Source of the DNA: an uncultured Oscillospiraceae bacterium
GTDB taxonomy: Bacteria; Bacillota; Clostridia; Oscillospirales; Oscillospiraceae
Direction of reading: 5' to 3'
DNA length: 64,000 nt
Assembly (NCBI GenBank): GCA_934591815.1
Contig: CAKTPV010000001.1
Span: forward strand, 202,939-266,938
Position numbers and translations under genes: made by a program. The notes below the pieces were generated by a model. The model saw nothing but the letters and a program-made list of their open reading frames with translations. It was not told the DNA's origin and searched no databases. Below are positions 15,817 to 24,445 of the stretch, in pieces. Every line of letters begins with the position of its first letter. The stretch's first letter is position 1.

Positions 15817-17469
15817 ATATTTCTCCTTTCCGATACGCTCGCGATAGAAGAGAAGTCCCATCAGCGCCAACATATCTTTTGCTTTTTTCTGCATTGGTTG
15901 ACTCCAAGCATTTTTTGCGCTAAGATTTCCGAAAAATGAGCCGATACTCATTGCACTCTCTGATAACCTGTGCAGATCGGCAGAGACAGACAATTTTGAG
16001 TCCATTAGAATTTCTATTCCGTGATATTGGGGAACTGGTTTGAACTTGTCCGTTGCCACTTCACCGCTCTGCTTCCAAAAACGGTTGAGAACATCTGCAA
16101 TATCCAAAGGATACAGTGTTTTTGGTGTCCCAAACGGAAACGGCGGGAGATTGGCACACCCGAGTGTCCATTCTTCACTGCATTTTTCGAGTTCGTATGG
16201 ATCTGTTTGGCGGGTATAGACAACCTTGGTACGCCCACTATTCGTTTTAATATCAATCCGTCTAAGGACAAAGATCGTTATCCATTTTGCGTTGGAATCT
16301 GTCCCAATTTCTTTTGTTTGCTTCAGTTCTTGGATAAATTGTCTTGCCTGAGAGGAAAATGCTATACTCTTATCGCCGTTTTGCTTGAACATCGCAGTAA
16401 ATGAAACCGGTTTTTTCGGCAGGAATGAGGGATACGCAAAAAGAATATCCCGCGGTTTTCCATCCAAAGCGTCGATGCAAATCCATGTTTTATCTTTGTT
16501 TTCTGCTTTCCCAATATAAAATAGCGCCTGTTGCAATCTCTCTCTTGTTGCATGAGAGGCAGAAAAAGTAGCGCTTCCCTCTTTACCATATCGATGTAAC
16601 CAGCACGCATCAGGATTCATCGTTCGTATCTTGACATAAAACCCGGCACCGATTTTCACATTTGGCATGGGAGTATCATTTTCTGTATATGGCAGATGGA
16701 ATGCATCAAACGAATCTGACTTATCCTTGCGGATACGGTTCCTTTCTGCAGAAATAAGTTTTGCATTGAGTTCTTCTGTGAATTTGCTGCTTGTAACCGG
16801 TGTCCCATGCTCATAGAGCTTCTCTGCATTGAACAGAATGGACAGTTCTCCGCAATTTACTTTTGAAACCTGATCCTTTTCAACACAGTTAAACAGCATA
16901 TTCAAGGCGATATCGACATGATCTATATTCTTGAGCATTTGGAGTCCGAATTTTGTCAATTTATCGTGCAATAAATTGGGATCGGTAAAATACCCGAGCT
17001 CTTGAAATAAAATATCGAACGCTTCCGAATGATCCCGGGCCAAACGACCATGCATTTTACCGGCTAAAGCAAGTGCCTTCTTGTATTTCCTGTTAATAAA
17101 GTTTTCATTTAATGTCCAGTTATTATTATGAACCGTACAGGCATCCCGTAGCATTGAAATAGTCTCAGAATCCATCTTTTCCGTGGTCTTTTTCATAGCA
17201 GAAATGAGTTGAATAAGATTTTTATCATGAATAAAATAAAGAGGTGCGAGTTTCACACAAGGAAATCCGCCGCTACTAGTTTCGGTATAATTGCGGATTA
17301 CCGCTTTCTGCATATTCAATATTTGTGAAAGTTTCAGCACTTCTCCGCTATCAAGAGTTACGCAGATGCATTCTTTATAAGAAACTTCATTGTAATTTAG
17401 AGCATAAGATTCTTCCTGTACGCCATATCTCTCCATCACTTTTGAAAGTTCATACAGCTCATTGATCAC
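15391..17469 (-). CDS. cas8c: Type I-C CRISPR-associated protein Cas8c (Csd1), divergent
   Basis: The large Cascade subunit, which recognises the PAM in type I systems. The 692 residues are longer than the roughly 600 usual for Csd1. Assignment rests on position between cas5 and cas7, length, and the C-terminal region with TLNILSQRIMPYYSWAKSY and EEKAQLFIGYL, which fits the Csd1 pattern; the N-terminal half looks divergent. The GTG at 17469 was chosen because it overlaps the cas5 stop (GTGA) and has an AGAGGTGAT site; a TTG at 17475 is too close to that site. A second protein is probably translated from within it. Confidence 0.85.
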   Translation of the reverse strand: MINELYELSKVMERYGVQEESYALNYNEVSYKECICVTLDSGEVLKLSQILNMQKAVIRNYTETSSGGFPCVKLAPLYFIHDKNLIQLISAMKKTTEKMDSETISMLRDACTVHNNNWTLNENFINRKYKKALALAGKMHGRLARDHSEAFDILFQELGYFTDPNLLHDKLTKFGLQMLKNIDHVDIALNMLFNCVEKDQVSKVNCGELSILFNAEKLYEHGTPVTSSKFTEELNAKLISAERNRIRKDKSDSFDAFHLPYTENDTPMPNVKIGAGFYVKIRTMNPDACWLHRYGKEGSATFSASHATRERLQQALFYIGKAENKDKTWICIDALDGKPRDILFAYPSFLPKKPVSFTAMFKQNGDKSIAFSSQARQFIQELKQTKEIGTDSNAKWITIFVLRRIDIKTNSGRTKVVYTRQTDPYELEKCSEEWTLGCANLPPFPFGTPKTLYPLDIADVLNRFWKQSGEVATDKFKPVPQYHGIEILMDSKLSVSADLHRLSESAMSIGSFFGNLSAKNAWSQPMQKKAKDMLALMGLLFYRERIGKEKYMESLPYLYGQLLKAADELHALYCKVVRNGEVPPQFVGGTLFQSAAEAPIRTLNILSQRIMPYYSWAKSYRLKGIMEADKESWRAGWLYRICEQIVDKLQNSWAPQTRFSDEEKAQLFIGYLAAFPKKEQSEKNSKEDSTNE

Positions 17470-18134
17470 AGGCAATCACCTCTTTTCGGATATTCAAGCA
17501 CTCCGTGATGAATACATAAATCCGTATCAAAAACAGCCTGATATTCGGAGCGGTATCCCTGTTGAAACATTCCGCGCAGCATGGATGGAATATGAATATC
17601 GGGAAGCTCCATACAAACCTGTGTGCTCTCACGAAATGGGCCAAAATAAGATGGTGTAAATTCGCTCCACCCCAAAGACAGCGTTGCATAAGATTGACCT
17701 CGCAGCAAACGCCGATTGAACATTTCCTGATAGGCATGCCCCGGTGAGGTCGTGTGGCGATCCCATGTAAGTGCGCTCTGTGGAAGCTTTGACTTATTCG
17801 GATTTGGAACCACATCTGCATATAGCCGATAGCAGACATCAGTCAGCACCGTAGCAAACAGTTGATAATTGTTGCCCTTCTTAATGGAGTCACTTTTACG
17901 AAGTGGTCCTCCGTAATTCGTTGCATAGGAATGATAATGCGGGACAGAACACAACTCTACTTTCTTGGGAATTACAAGAACAGCCGGGCCCCAAAGAACA
18001 CTTTCAAACAGGCCGCGCACGGCGGAATAGGTTGGTGCCGGATAGCTGCACGGAGAATCACCGCTGTCTGGTCTTGTCCAAAGCGCAGTATTTCCGGCAA
18101 TTTCCATGGAGACTTGATATAATTTCAGATTCAT
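17466..18134 (-). CDS. cas5: Type I-C CRISPR-associated protein Cas5 (Cas5d), crRNA-processing
   Basis: In type I-C, Cas5 both caps the crRNA 5' handle and cuts the precursor RNA, replacing Cas6. The 222 residues open with NLKLYQVSMEIAGNTALWTR and contain PAPTYSAVRGLFESVLWGP and the HSYATNYGGPLRKSD stretch, as in the Csd5/Cas5d family. No separate cas6 is present, as expected. The ATG at 18134 is 8 bases after GGGGAG; the ATG at 18138-18140 is too near it. The upstream 540 bp hold no array. It leads the operon cas5-cas8c-cas7-cas3. Confidence 0.93.
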   Translation of the reverse strand: MNLKLYQVSMEIAGNTALWTRPDSGDSPCSYPAPTYSAVRGLFESVLWGPAVLVIPKKVELCSVPHYHSYATNYGGPLRKSDSIKKGNNYQLFATVLTDVCYRLYADVVPNPNKSKLPQSALTWDRHTTSPGHAYQEMFNRRLLRGQSYATLSLGWSEFTPSYFGPFRESTQVCMELPDIHIPSMLRGMFQQGYRSEYQAVFDTDLCIHHGVLEYPKRGDCL

Positions 18135-18676
18135 GTGCATCGCTCCCCTCTATTTTTACGTTATAACATATTGCCATATGGAAATAAAGGAATACGGAAT
18201 AAACATACTACACTTTTCTGTTGTTTCCGCATCTAAAGAAAGACTGCTCCCCAATGATGCAGGCTTCCTTTTGTTTTTTCTCCGCACCGGTGGCAAACTG
18301 TATTTTTACAGTTTGGGTACCGCCGTGTGAAGAAAAATGTAGGTGTCCAGAGGAATGCAATCCCTTTGGCTCTGGGTTTCCAATAGGGGCGAGCAGCATT
18401 CCTGTTGGCACACGATTTTGCTCGGCAAAGTCTAGTGTGTTATACCTTTTGCGACCGCTGACGCTGGAAAGGGGCTGTCACCGTACCGGACAGACCATTT
18501 CCTGTGGCAGCAGAAGGACGAATATTTGCAGGCACGGGAGGCTTGCGGATATTCGTTCTTCGGGTGTAGGCGATGCGGCAAAGCGCAGGGTGGAGACCGA
18601 AGCTGTGCTGCATCGCCGGGGAGCAAAAGGTATATAAAGCCCGCCGAAGCGACGCATTTCCCCGAAAGGTCATCGA
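18135..18676. other. Non-coding interval between sigma factor and cas5
   Basis: About 540 bp with no convincing gene on either strand. I looked for CRISPR repeats of the I-C type and saw none. An 8-bp inverted repeat AAACTGTA/TACAGTTT (about 18296-18315) is present. On the minus strand, TATAAC near 18159-18164 with an A/T-rich region upstream could be the cas promoter. Short open frames on both strands lack ribosome sites and recognisable motifs; part may be decayed mobile-element sequence. Confidence 0.5.
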
Positions 18677-19405
18677 TCATTCATCCATCATTTCATCGAT
18701 CTTTTTTGAAACGGCAATCCATGCTTCTATGATGGATGCAAGCAAAAATGTTCGCCGCTGCTCATACCACCACGGCAGTTTCAACCACACGTTATCCAGG
18801 GCTTGCGCTTCAGTTCTCTTCGCTCTGCTTTCAGACAGATGAAAACGCTTCGCCGTCTCCGTCAGCGGATGTTCTGTATCATCCTCGAAACCAAAGCGGT
18901 AACGGAGATACCGTTCCTCTCTGGCTTCGATCATTTCAAGCGTACGGTGGATATCGTCGTGACGCTCCTGTGCCAGATAAATTTGCTCCGGTGTCTGTCT
19001 GGTAGAATCAGCAATGAAATTATGCATACTCCGAACTTCGTCTTTTGCAAGCTCGTCCAGAGAAATAATGCTGTTCAGATTCTTCGCCTCAAAGGGCACA
19101 TTCTGTGAACGGATGTAGTCAATCATGGCGTTCCGTATTGCGGAAGCGGCGTATGTCAGACATAGGTTTCCGCTGTCGGGATTGTAGCTGTCTATACAGC
19201 CAAACAACCCCAGCGAGCCTTCCTGCACAATATCGTCAAGTGAAATTTGCAGAGATCGGTTCAACTCCGCTTGTGCGCTCCACACTTCGTATGTTGTCTT
19301 TTTGATGAAGCGGAGATTGTTTTCAATCAGCAGATTCTGTGCATCGGCGTCTCCCCGCTTGGCCAACGCACAGAGCTGTTCATTGGTTATCGGGTCTCTT
19401 TTCAT
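18677..19405 (-). CDS. Sigma-70 family RNA polymerase sigma factor, element-borne
   Basis: A 242-residue sigma factor. Region 2 is visible as LIENNLRFIKKTTYEVW, SLDDIVQEGSLGLFGCIDSY and AASAIRNAMIDYIRSQNVPF; region 4 is the helix-turn-helix LTETAKRFHLSESRAKRTEA. The region between is short and there is no region 1.1, so it is an alternative factor. It overlaps the XRE gene upstream by 26 bp, so the two are co-expressed. It lies directly before the cas operon spacer. Its target promoters are unknown; control of element functions is an inference from position. Similar small sigma factors are common on clostridial mobile elements. Confidence 0.88.
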   Translation of the reverse strand: MKRDPITNEQLCALAKRGDADAQNLLIENNLRFIKKTTYEVWSAQAELNRSLQISLDDIVQEGSLGLFGCIDSYNPDSGNLCLTYAASAIRNAMIDYIRSQNVPFEAKNLNSIISLDELAKDEVRSMHNFIADSTRQTPEQIYLAQERHDDIHRTLEMIEAREERYLRYRFGFEDDTEHPLTETAKRFHLSESRAKRTEAQALDNVWLKLPWWYEQRRTFLLASIIEAWIAVSKKIDEMMDE

Positions 19406-20180
19406 GGTTTTGTACCGTACCGGTCATTGCAAGGAAGATCTGCTTGACCGCTTCTGTGTCAATACCGGGCAGATGGGAAACGGACTGTGCCACCGCTTCA
19501 CCAATCTGCTCTGCGGTGATTTTGCGATTTAGCTTTTTCTGCCCTTTGGTCAACTCGGCATATATCTTTTTCACTGCTTGCGAGGTCAATTCACGGTTGG
19601 CAGACAGATCGTTACCGACCTCTTTCTTTACTGCTTGCACAGCAGACATGAACGAGCGCTGGATCGCAGTCAGGTCTGCCTGATATGCCGGGGTCTGCAA
19701 TTTCTTTACATCGTCAACTGCTTCCGGTTGGCTTTTCAGCATGCCGGCGACGGTTGCGTACAGCTGATTCTGTGCCGCAAATCCCTTGGCAAGCTCGTCA
19801 TCCAAGTAACCGGATATCAGATTTGTGGTATTGGAAAATTCGGGACTTTCAAGCAGTGCATTGACCACCTGTGGATTCACCTTGTGGGTATACAGATTTC
19901 TCGCCGCCTGCACCGACAGGCCAAGCTCGGCAATATCATAATTCAGGCGGTCAGGGGTATCGACCTCACCAAGCAGGAAGTCGGTGGAGACATTGAACAC
20001 ACGGGCAATACGGATGATATTTTCGTCACCCAGCTTGTCCGTCTTGCCGCTGATGAAACGGCTCAAAGAACTTTCCGAACAGCCAATGCGCGTAGCAAGC
20101 TCCGCCTGTGTGATCTTTCGGGATTTCATCAAGTCCTGTATGCGGTCACGGATTTTTCCGGGAAGATAAACCTGTTCCAT
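19380..20180 (-). CDS. XRE-family transcriptional regulator with long C-terminal domain
   Basis: Residues about 8-65 are a Cro/CI-type helix-turn-helix (LMKSRKITQAELATRIGCSE, SSLSRFISGKTDKLGDENII, FNVSTDFLLG). The remaining 200 residues are helical and of unknown fold, with LTSQAVKKIYAELTKGQKKL and AEQIGEAVAQSVSHLPGID. It shares 26 bp with the sigma-factor gene. Its operator is not identifiable, but palindromes at 23398-23411 and 25910-25935 inside the element are candidates. Likely a regulator of element genes; repressor or activator is not known. Confidence 0.85.
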   Translation of the reverse strand: MEQVYLPGKIRDRIQDLMKSRKITQAELATRIGCSESSLSRFISGKTDKLGDENIIRIARVFNVSTDFLLGEVDTPDRLNYDIAELGLSVQAARNLYTHKVNPQVVNALLESPEFSNTTNLISGYLDDELAKGFAAQNQLYATVAGMLKSQPEAVDDVKKLQTPAYQADLTAIQRSFMSAVQAVKKEVGNDLSANRELTSQAVKKIYAELTKGQKKLNRKITAEQIGEAVAQSVSHLPGIDTEAVKQIFLAMTGTVQNHEKRPDNQ

Positions 20181-20214
20181 TGCGGCACCTCTTTTCTAAT
20201 GGTGTGTTTATTAC

Positions 20215-22011
20215 TTAAAGAGAGAAGTAGTAATTGCGGATTTTTTCAGCCATCAGCTTTCTGCGCATTTCAAGGAAATTGGTATAGTCCGCAATATCCA
20301 TTTCCTCAAATCCGACAGGAATACAGTTCTGTTTCAGATTTTTGCGAAGCTCAACCTCATCAACAATGCCACCATAGATAGGCTTCTTTGTTCGACACTG
20401 ATCGAACACTTTTTTCATATAGACACATGGTGCATCATCGCTGATTTTGATATTGATCTCCTGTTGGAGGAAAACATAGTTTGCAATCTGGTTATACATC
20501 GATTGCGGAACACCATTTTTCGTCAGATAGTTCTTGGGGAAAAGATGGTGAATGTCACCTCTGTTTTCCATCATAGTCTCCACATCAACCTGTGTAGACA
20601 GGAAACCTCTGTCATGGCTCTTTACCTGCGCAACAAGGAACATATTAAAGTACGGACTGCTTGCGACAGAAGTGTTCAGGCGCTGTACAAGGTTGACTTT
20701 CCAAAATGCATCTGACAATTCACCTGCTTCCGTAAGTTTGAGATATTCCATGGGATCATCGTAGGAGAAAAAGCGTTTAATATCGTAGTCAAAGGAAGAT
20801 TCAGAAGAGCCGGAATAACGACCTGTCAAAATCGTCAGTGCCAGCCAGCGACGGACAATATGCTCGATTTCATTGCTGTCGATTTTCCTTTCACGCAATG
20901 CGAGGTAGAGTGCATATCCAAAGTTCAGCACATTCTGGGAACGAATCAAGGATTTGCGAACAATGCCGACAGAGCGCACTATCATCAAATAGCGCTCATA
21001 GTTATTCTGATTCACGGCTTGCAGAACCGCTTCGTGAAGCTGCTTGAAAGAATCTTCCTCGATTTCAATTTTGAATTCTCTTGTTTCAAAATCACGACCT
21101 GACAGCAAGCTAACAAGGTCCGCCAAGCGGCCTCGTTTAAATTTATAGGTGAATGCGACACGCAAAATGTCGTTATATGTAGTTTTATATATGGGGTTGC
21201 TCTTAGCAGCTGCCCACTTGATTGCATCAAATTCCGACAAAGCAGCAAATGCGGCATCGTTGTTTTTGATATCTTTCAAATCTTCGGGCGATTCAAGCAA
21301 GTGGCAGAAGTAGTCGATCGTCTTTCGGGTGACGTTGCCACCATAGGTTTCGTTGGAGGAAATCTTGGACATGGCAAAGTCTGCCTGAGAAAGTACAACG
21401 CCTTTAGAGTTAATACGAATGAAAATTTCCGTAACGCTATCGATATCCAAGTCCTCAGCCAAAGTAATAACACCAAGGCTGTTATTCTGAATACCACGAA
21501 GCCGGTTAACGATATTGTTTACCTGTGACATTTGATCTGTAATCTCATTCTTCTGGCAATATTCCATTACGAAGGAGAATGTATCAAAAGCTGGCTCCAT
21601 AACAGGGGCAATGTCAGGAATCCACTTGCTGCTTTTCAAAATGGCATTGTTTGCAACTTCGAATTTCTCTTCGACGGGGTTGAAAGCAATAGATATACGT
21701 TTCCATTTATAGTGGTCGTCCAACACCTCTTGCCCAACTATTGCGGCAGCCATTGCCGTAATACGCTGCTGCCCATCAATCAAAATCTTTTTGCCGGATG
21801 ACTTCGTTCCGTCTTTCAGCTTAACATCCGGGTTTTGCCATACAATGATATATCCTACTGGAAATCCCTTATACAAAGAGTCCACCAAATCTCTGACTTT
21901 AGAGCTATCCCAAACAAAAGGGCGCTGCATCTCCGGGATTGCAATGCTTCCAGATTTTATATTTGAAAGCAATGTTTCAACTGTGTAGTTATTAACGCTG
22001 TAACGTGCCAT
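20215..22011 (-). CDS. DUF262/DUF1524 protein, GmrSD-like nuclease
   Basis: A 598-residue protein with an N-terminal DUF262 domain (ParB/sulfiredoxin-like), shown by IPEMQRPFVWDSSKVRDLVD and the DGQQR motif at 79-83, and a C-terminal DUF1524 HNH-type nuclease with HH at 488-489 in GDIHHLFPKNYLTKNG. This is the architecture of fused GmrSD type IV restriction enzymes, which cut modified phage DNA; other DUF262/DUF1524 fusions have different defence roles. Both signature motifs are intact. It lies 10 bp after the AlbA_2 gene and 34 bp before the XRE gene, all on one strand. Confidence 0.9.
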   Translation of the reverse strand: MARYSVNNYTVETLLSNIKSGSIAIPEMQRPFVWDSSKVRDLVDSLYKGFPVGYIIVWQNPDVKLKDGTKSSGKKILIDGQQRITAMAAAIVGQEVLDDHYKWKRISIAFNPVEEKFEVANNAILKSSKWIPDIAPVMEPAFDTFSFVMEYCQKNEITDQMSQVNNIVNRLRGIQNNSLGVITLAEDLDIDSVTEIFIRINSKGVVLSQADFAMSKISSNETYGGNVTRKTIDYFCHLLESPEDLKDIKNNDAAFAALSEFDAIKWAAAKSNPIYKTTYNDILRVAFTYKFKRGRLADLVSLLSGRDFETREFKIEIEEDSFKQLHEAVLQAVNQNNYERYLMIVRSVGIVRKSLIRSQNVLNFGYALYLALRERKIDSNEIEHIVRRWLALTILTGRYSGSSESSFDYDIKRFFSYDDPMEYLKLTEAGELSDAFWKVNLVQRLNTSVASSPYFNMFLVAQVKSHDRGFLSTQVDVETMMENRGDIHHLFPKNYLTKNGVPQSMYNQIANYVFLQQEINIKISDDAPCVYMKKVFDQCRTKKPIYGGIVDEVELRKNLKQNCIPVGFEEMDIADYTNFLEMRRKLMAEKIRNYYFSL

Positions 22012-22021
22012 ACATTGTCCC

Positions 22022-23332
22022 TCACTTCAATCTATATCTCTTACCCGCGCCTCTGCCGATAATTTCGATCAATCCATTTTCATTCATCTGACGGGCGAGC
22101 AGATAGGCTCTCGTCTTTTTGACGTTCAACAGTTCCTGCAGATCTTCGTCGGTCATTTCGCCGTACTCTGCCAGATAATCCATCACAGTTTTCATCTGGG
22201 GTGTGATGGCTGCAGTGGCTTTACCGGTTGTCGCCGGTGCATCTTCGCTTGCAGCACTGGCAGCATTCATATTCGGCAGTACGATTTTGAAAGCATTGGT
22301 CGTTGCCTCGATAGTGGGTTGTACAGGACAGTTTTCGTACAGCTTGAAAATACGTCGAATACCTGTACCGTAACTTTCAATAAGACGCAGACGGTGAAAT
22401 ATCTCTGCCAGTTTCTTGTTCCTTGGCTGAGAAACGCCGATGCGAATATCCTCAGTAGAAAGGCCAGGGAGAAGTCCGCCAAGCGAAATAAACTCCATCT
22501 TTCTGTCATTCACATTGATGATGATGCTGCCGCTGAATCCGTAATCACGATGCACAAGGGCGTTGAGCAAAGCTTCACGAATAGCTTCTTCGGGGTAATC
22601 CTGCTTATCCGTGCGAACAACTCCTTTGATCGTGGAAACAGTCTTATTGCACAGAGCAAGATAGTTTATCGCATCATCAAGCTGCTTGAACACGGAACCT
22701 CCGAACTCCTTGCTGTCACGGAACTCTGTGCAGAATTCATCTTTGAATACGGCAATTTTGGTCGTGTGATGGCATTGGTCTGAAAGCAGCAGAGCGAGGT
22801 TGGTGTAAATATCGTTCTGCGTGATGCCAAGCGCACGATATTTCTCGACGGAAAACTCCACACCGTAGCGCTGGAATGCAGTTTTGGCAGCATCAAAGGT
22901 CAATTCCTGTTCCAAACTGCGGGAATCTTCGTAGGTATCTCCGTCTGATTCTTTTATCATCTGGCGAATCTGTTCAGGAGATGCCTGAACGCTGGATGTG
23001 CCCTGACGAACATAAACGCCGGTGGGCTTCATACCCTTGGACTTCAGATAGTATGGCTTATAGCTGCCTTCACCGACTTCAATCCGAATTACCTTATTAT
23101 CCTGGAGGACATACCGCACGAACATGGTCACATCCGGTGCGATTGCATCACGAATGCCGTTGGTCAGACGGGTATAGGTTTCATCCACATTGTCAATGCC
23201 AATCTGGTTGCCTTTATCATCAATACCGAGATAGATCACGCCGCCGTCCGTATTTGCAAATGCGATGACCTCCTTATAAATGTCATCGATCATCTGAGAT
23301 TTATATTCAATGCGCTCGCTTTCATATTGCAT
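22022..23332 (-). CDS. AlbA_2 domain ATP-binding protein (Schlafen-like regulator)
   Basis: A 436-residue protein. Domains in order: AlbA_2 (residues about 5-120; MIDDIYKEVIAFANTDGGVI, YLGIDDKGNQIGI), a GHKL-type ATP-binding domain (AIREALLNALVHRDYGFSGS, IESYGTGIRRIF), and a C-terminal winged helix (MTDEDLQELLNVKKTRAYLL). Such proteins are usually called transcriptional regulators, but AlbA_2 proteins also occur in defence loci. The start at 23332 is 7 bases after GGAGGTG; the earlier ATG at 23347 overlaps that site. A good promoter lies just upstream. It heads the minus-strand block that runs toward the cas genes. Confidence 0.85.
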   Translation of the reverse strand: MQYESERIEYKSQMIDDIYKEVIAFANTDGGVIYLGIDDKGNQIGIDNVDETYTRLTNGIRDAIAPDVTMFVRYVLQDNKVIRIEVGEGSYKPYYLKSKGMKPTGVYVRQGTSSVQASPEQIRQMIKESDGDTYEDSRSLEQELTFDAAKTAFQRYGVEFSVEKYRALGITQNDIYTNLALLLSDQCHHTTKIAVFKDEFCTEFRDSKEFGGSVFKQLDDAINYLALCNKTVSTIKGVVRTDKQDYPEEAIREALLNALVHRDYGFSGSIIINVNDRKMEFISLGGLLPGLSTEDIRIGVSQPRNKKLAEIFHRLRLIESYGTGIRRIFKLYENCPVQPTIEATTNAFKIVLPNMNAASAASEDAPATTGKATAAITPQMKTVMDYLAEYGEMTDEDLQELLNVKKTRAYLLARQMNENGLIEIIGRGAGKRYRLK

Positions 23333-23361
23333 ATACAGCACCTCCATTGTAGCTTACTTAT

Positions 23362-23389
23362 ATTATACTCATATTTTCATGATTTTCAA
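23362..23389 (-). promoter_or_regulatory. Promoter of the AlbA_2-DUF262-XRE-sigma block
   Basis: On the minus strand TTGAAA (23384-23389) and TATAAT (23362-23367) with a 16-bp spacer, about 30 bp before the AlbA_2 start. Just upstream is the palindrome AGTGAAAATTCACT (23398-23411), with related GTGAA/TTCAC half-sites following it; a regulator-binding site is possible. Confidence 0.7.
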
Positions 23390-23457
23390 CGGAGCGAAGT
23401 GAAAATTCACTTTTCATTCACTCCGAGCTGTGAAAATCACTTTAACACCGACTCGCC

Positions 23458-23504
23458 GCCCTTCCGCACTTGCATTTCTGCAAGAAACGCGGGAGGGCTT
23501 TTTT
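23458..23504 (+). terminator. Hairpin with T-run, orphan terminator-like
   Basis: GCCCTTCCGC (23458-23467) pairs with GCGGGAGGGC (23489-23498), one mismatch, with an inner perfect stem CTTGCA/TGCAAG, then TTTTTT. It reads as a plus-strand rho-independent terminator, but no plus-strand gene precedes it. It could end a small RNA or attenuate the mobilisation transcript. Confidence 0.55.
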
Positions 23505-23605
23505 GATTTCTTGCAATACCTCCTGATTTTTTCGGTCTAAGGCTTTTTCTCCGTATATTCAGTTGACAAAGAAATTTGTCGGAAATATTGAAAGGAGAAA
23601 TGCCT

Positions 23606-24427
23606 ATGACAATTTTTGAAGCCGTGAAAACAACGGTCGCGCCGAGAATGGCGGCAGAACATTTCGGGCTGAGTGTCAGCCGAAACGGGATGGTCTGCTG
23701 TCCCTTTCATGATGACAGGCACCCGAGCATGAAGTTGTATGAGGATCATTACCATTGCTTCGGGTGTCAGGCGAACGGTGATGTGATTGCATTCACGCCG
23801 AAGCTGTTCAGCATCACACCGCTGGAAGCAGCGCAGAAGCTTGCCATTGACTTTGGCATCCGTGAAGACAGACCGTCCGTACTGGCGAAGTTAAAGATGT
23901 ATACGACACAGGCTGAAAACGAAAAGCTTTGCTTTCGGGTGCTCAGCGAATTCTACCGCAGACAGCTGATTCTGTCAGTTAAGAAAAAGCCGCTTGATTG
24001 CGAGGATGACCCCTTTCTCGCGGACAAGCTCTGCGGCGAGATCGAGGGGATCTTCCTCTGGTGTCTCGAAGGCCTGCGGCGCTTGCAGGCCAATAGCTTC
24101 CGCTTCACGGAAAGCTCGCAGACGAAGGCAAACCGCGAGGACGCGCGCCGCGAGGACGACAATGTGCTGCTGTTCCTCCGCTCCGAGGGCTACATCCGCC
24201 TGAAGGCCGACAGCACCATCCCGTCCGCCGCGCTGTACGGCATCTATTGCCTGTGGTGCAGCGACAACGCCTACAAGCCGCGCTCCGCGCGGACGGTGAG
24301 GATGACGCTCAAAAGGCACGCCGACGAGTTCGGCCTGGAGCACGACAATCACATCCAGAATGCCCTCGGCAAGCGGGTCAACGGCTTCTGTGGCATCGAG
24401 GCGCTGGCCGCGCCGCCGGTTTTATGA
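23606..24427 (+). CDS. CHC2 zinc-finger primase-like protein
   Basis: 273 residues. The N-terminal 60-70 residues are a DnaG-type CHC2 zinc finger with ligands C32, H35, C51 and C54 (VCCPFHDDRHPSMKLY, YHCFGCQANGDVI), which in primases binds template DNA. No TOPRIM catalytic domain follows. The C-terminal 90 residues (FLRSEGYIRLKADSTIPSAA, LYGIYCLWCSDNAY) resemble the winged-helix end of phage/plasmid primase-helicases. Base composition shifts sharply to GC-rich from about 23,990, suggesting a composite gene. The ATG at 23606 is 8 bases after AAAGGAG. It leads a mobilisation module with the relaxase. Confidence 0.75.
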   Translation: MTIFEAVKTTVAPRMAAEHFGLSVSRNGMVCCPFHDDRHPSMKLYEDHYHCFGCQANGDVIAFTPKLFSITPLEAAQKLAIDFGIREDRPSVLAKLKMYTTQAENEKLCFRVLSEFYRRQLILSVKKKPLDCEDDPFLADKLCGEIEGIFLWCLEGLRRLQANSFRFTESSQTKANREDARREDDNVLLFLRSEGYIRLKADSTIPSAALYGIYCLWCSDNAYKPRSARTVRMTLKRHADEFGLEHDNHIQNALGKRVNGFCGIEALAAPPVL

Positions 24428-24445
24428 GCTCAGACACGAAATTCT

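Noticed and set aside
18221..18680. Short open frames on both strands before cas5
   Set aside because: No ribosome site, no motif, and unlike neighbouring genes in codon use; kept as non-coding interval.
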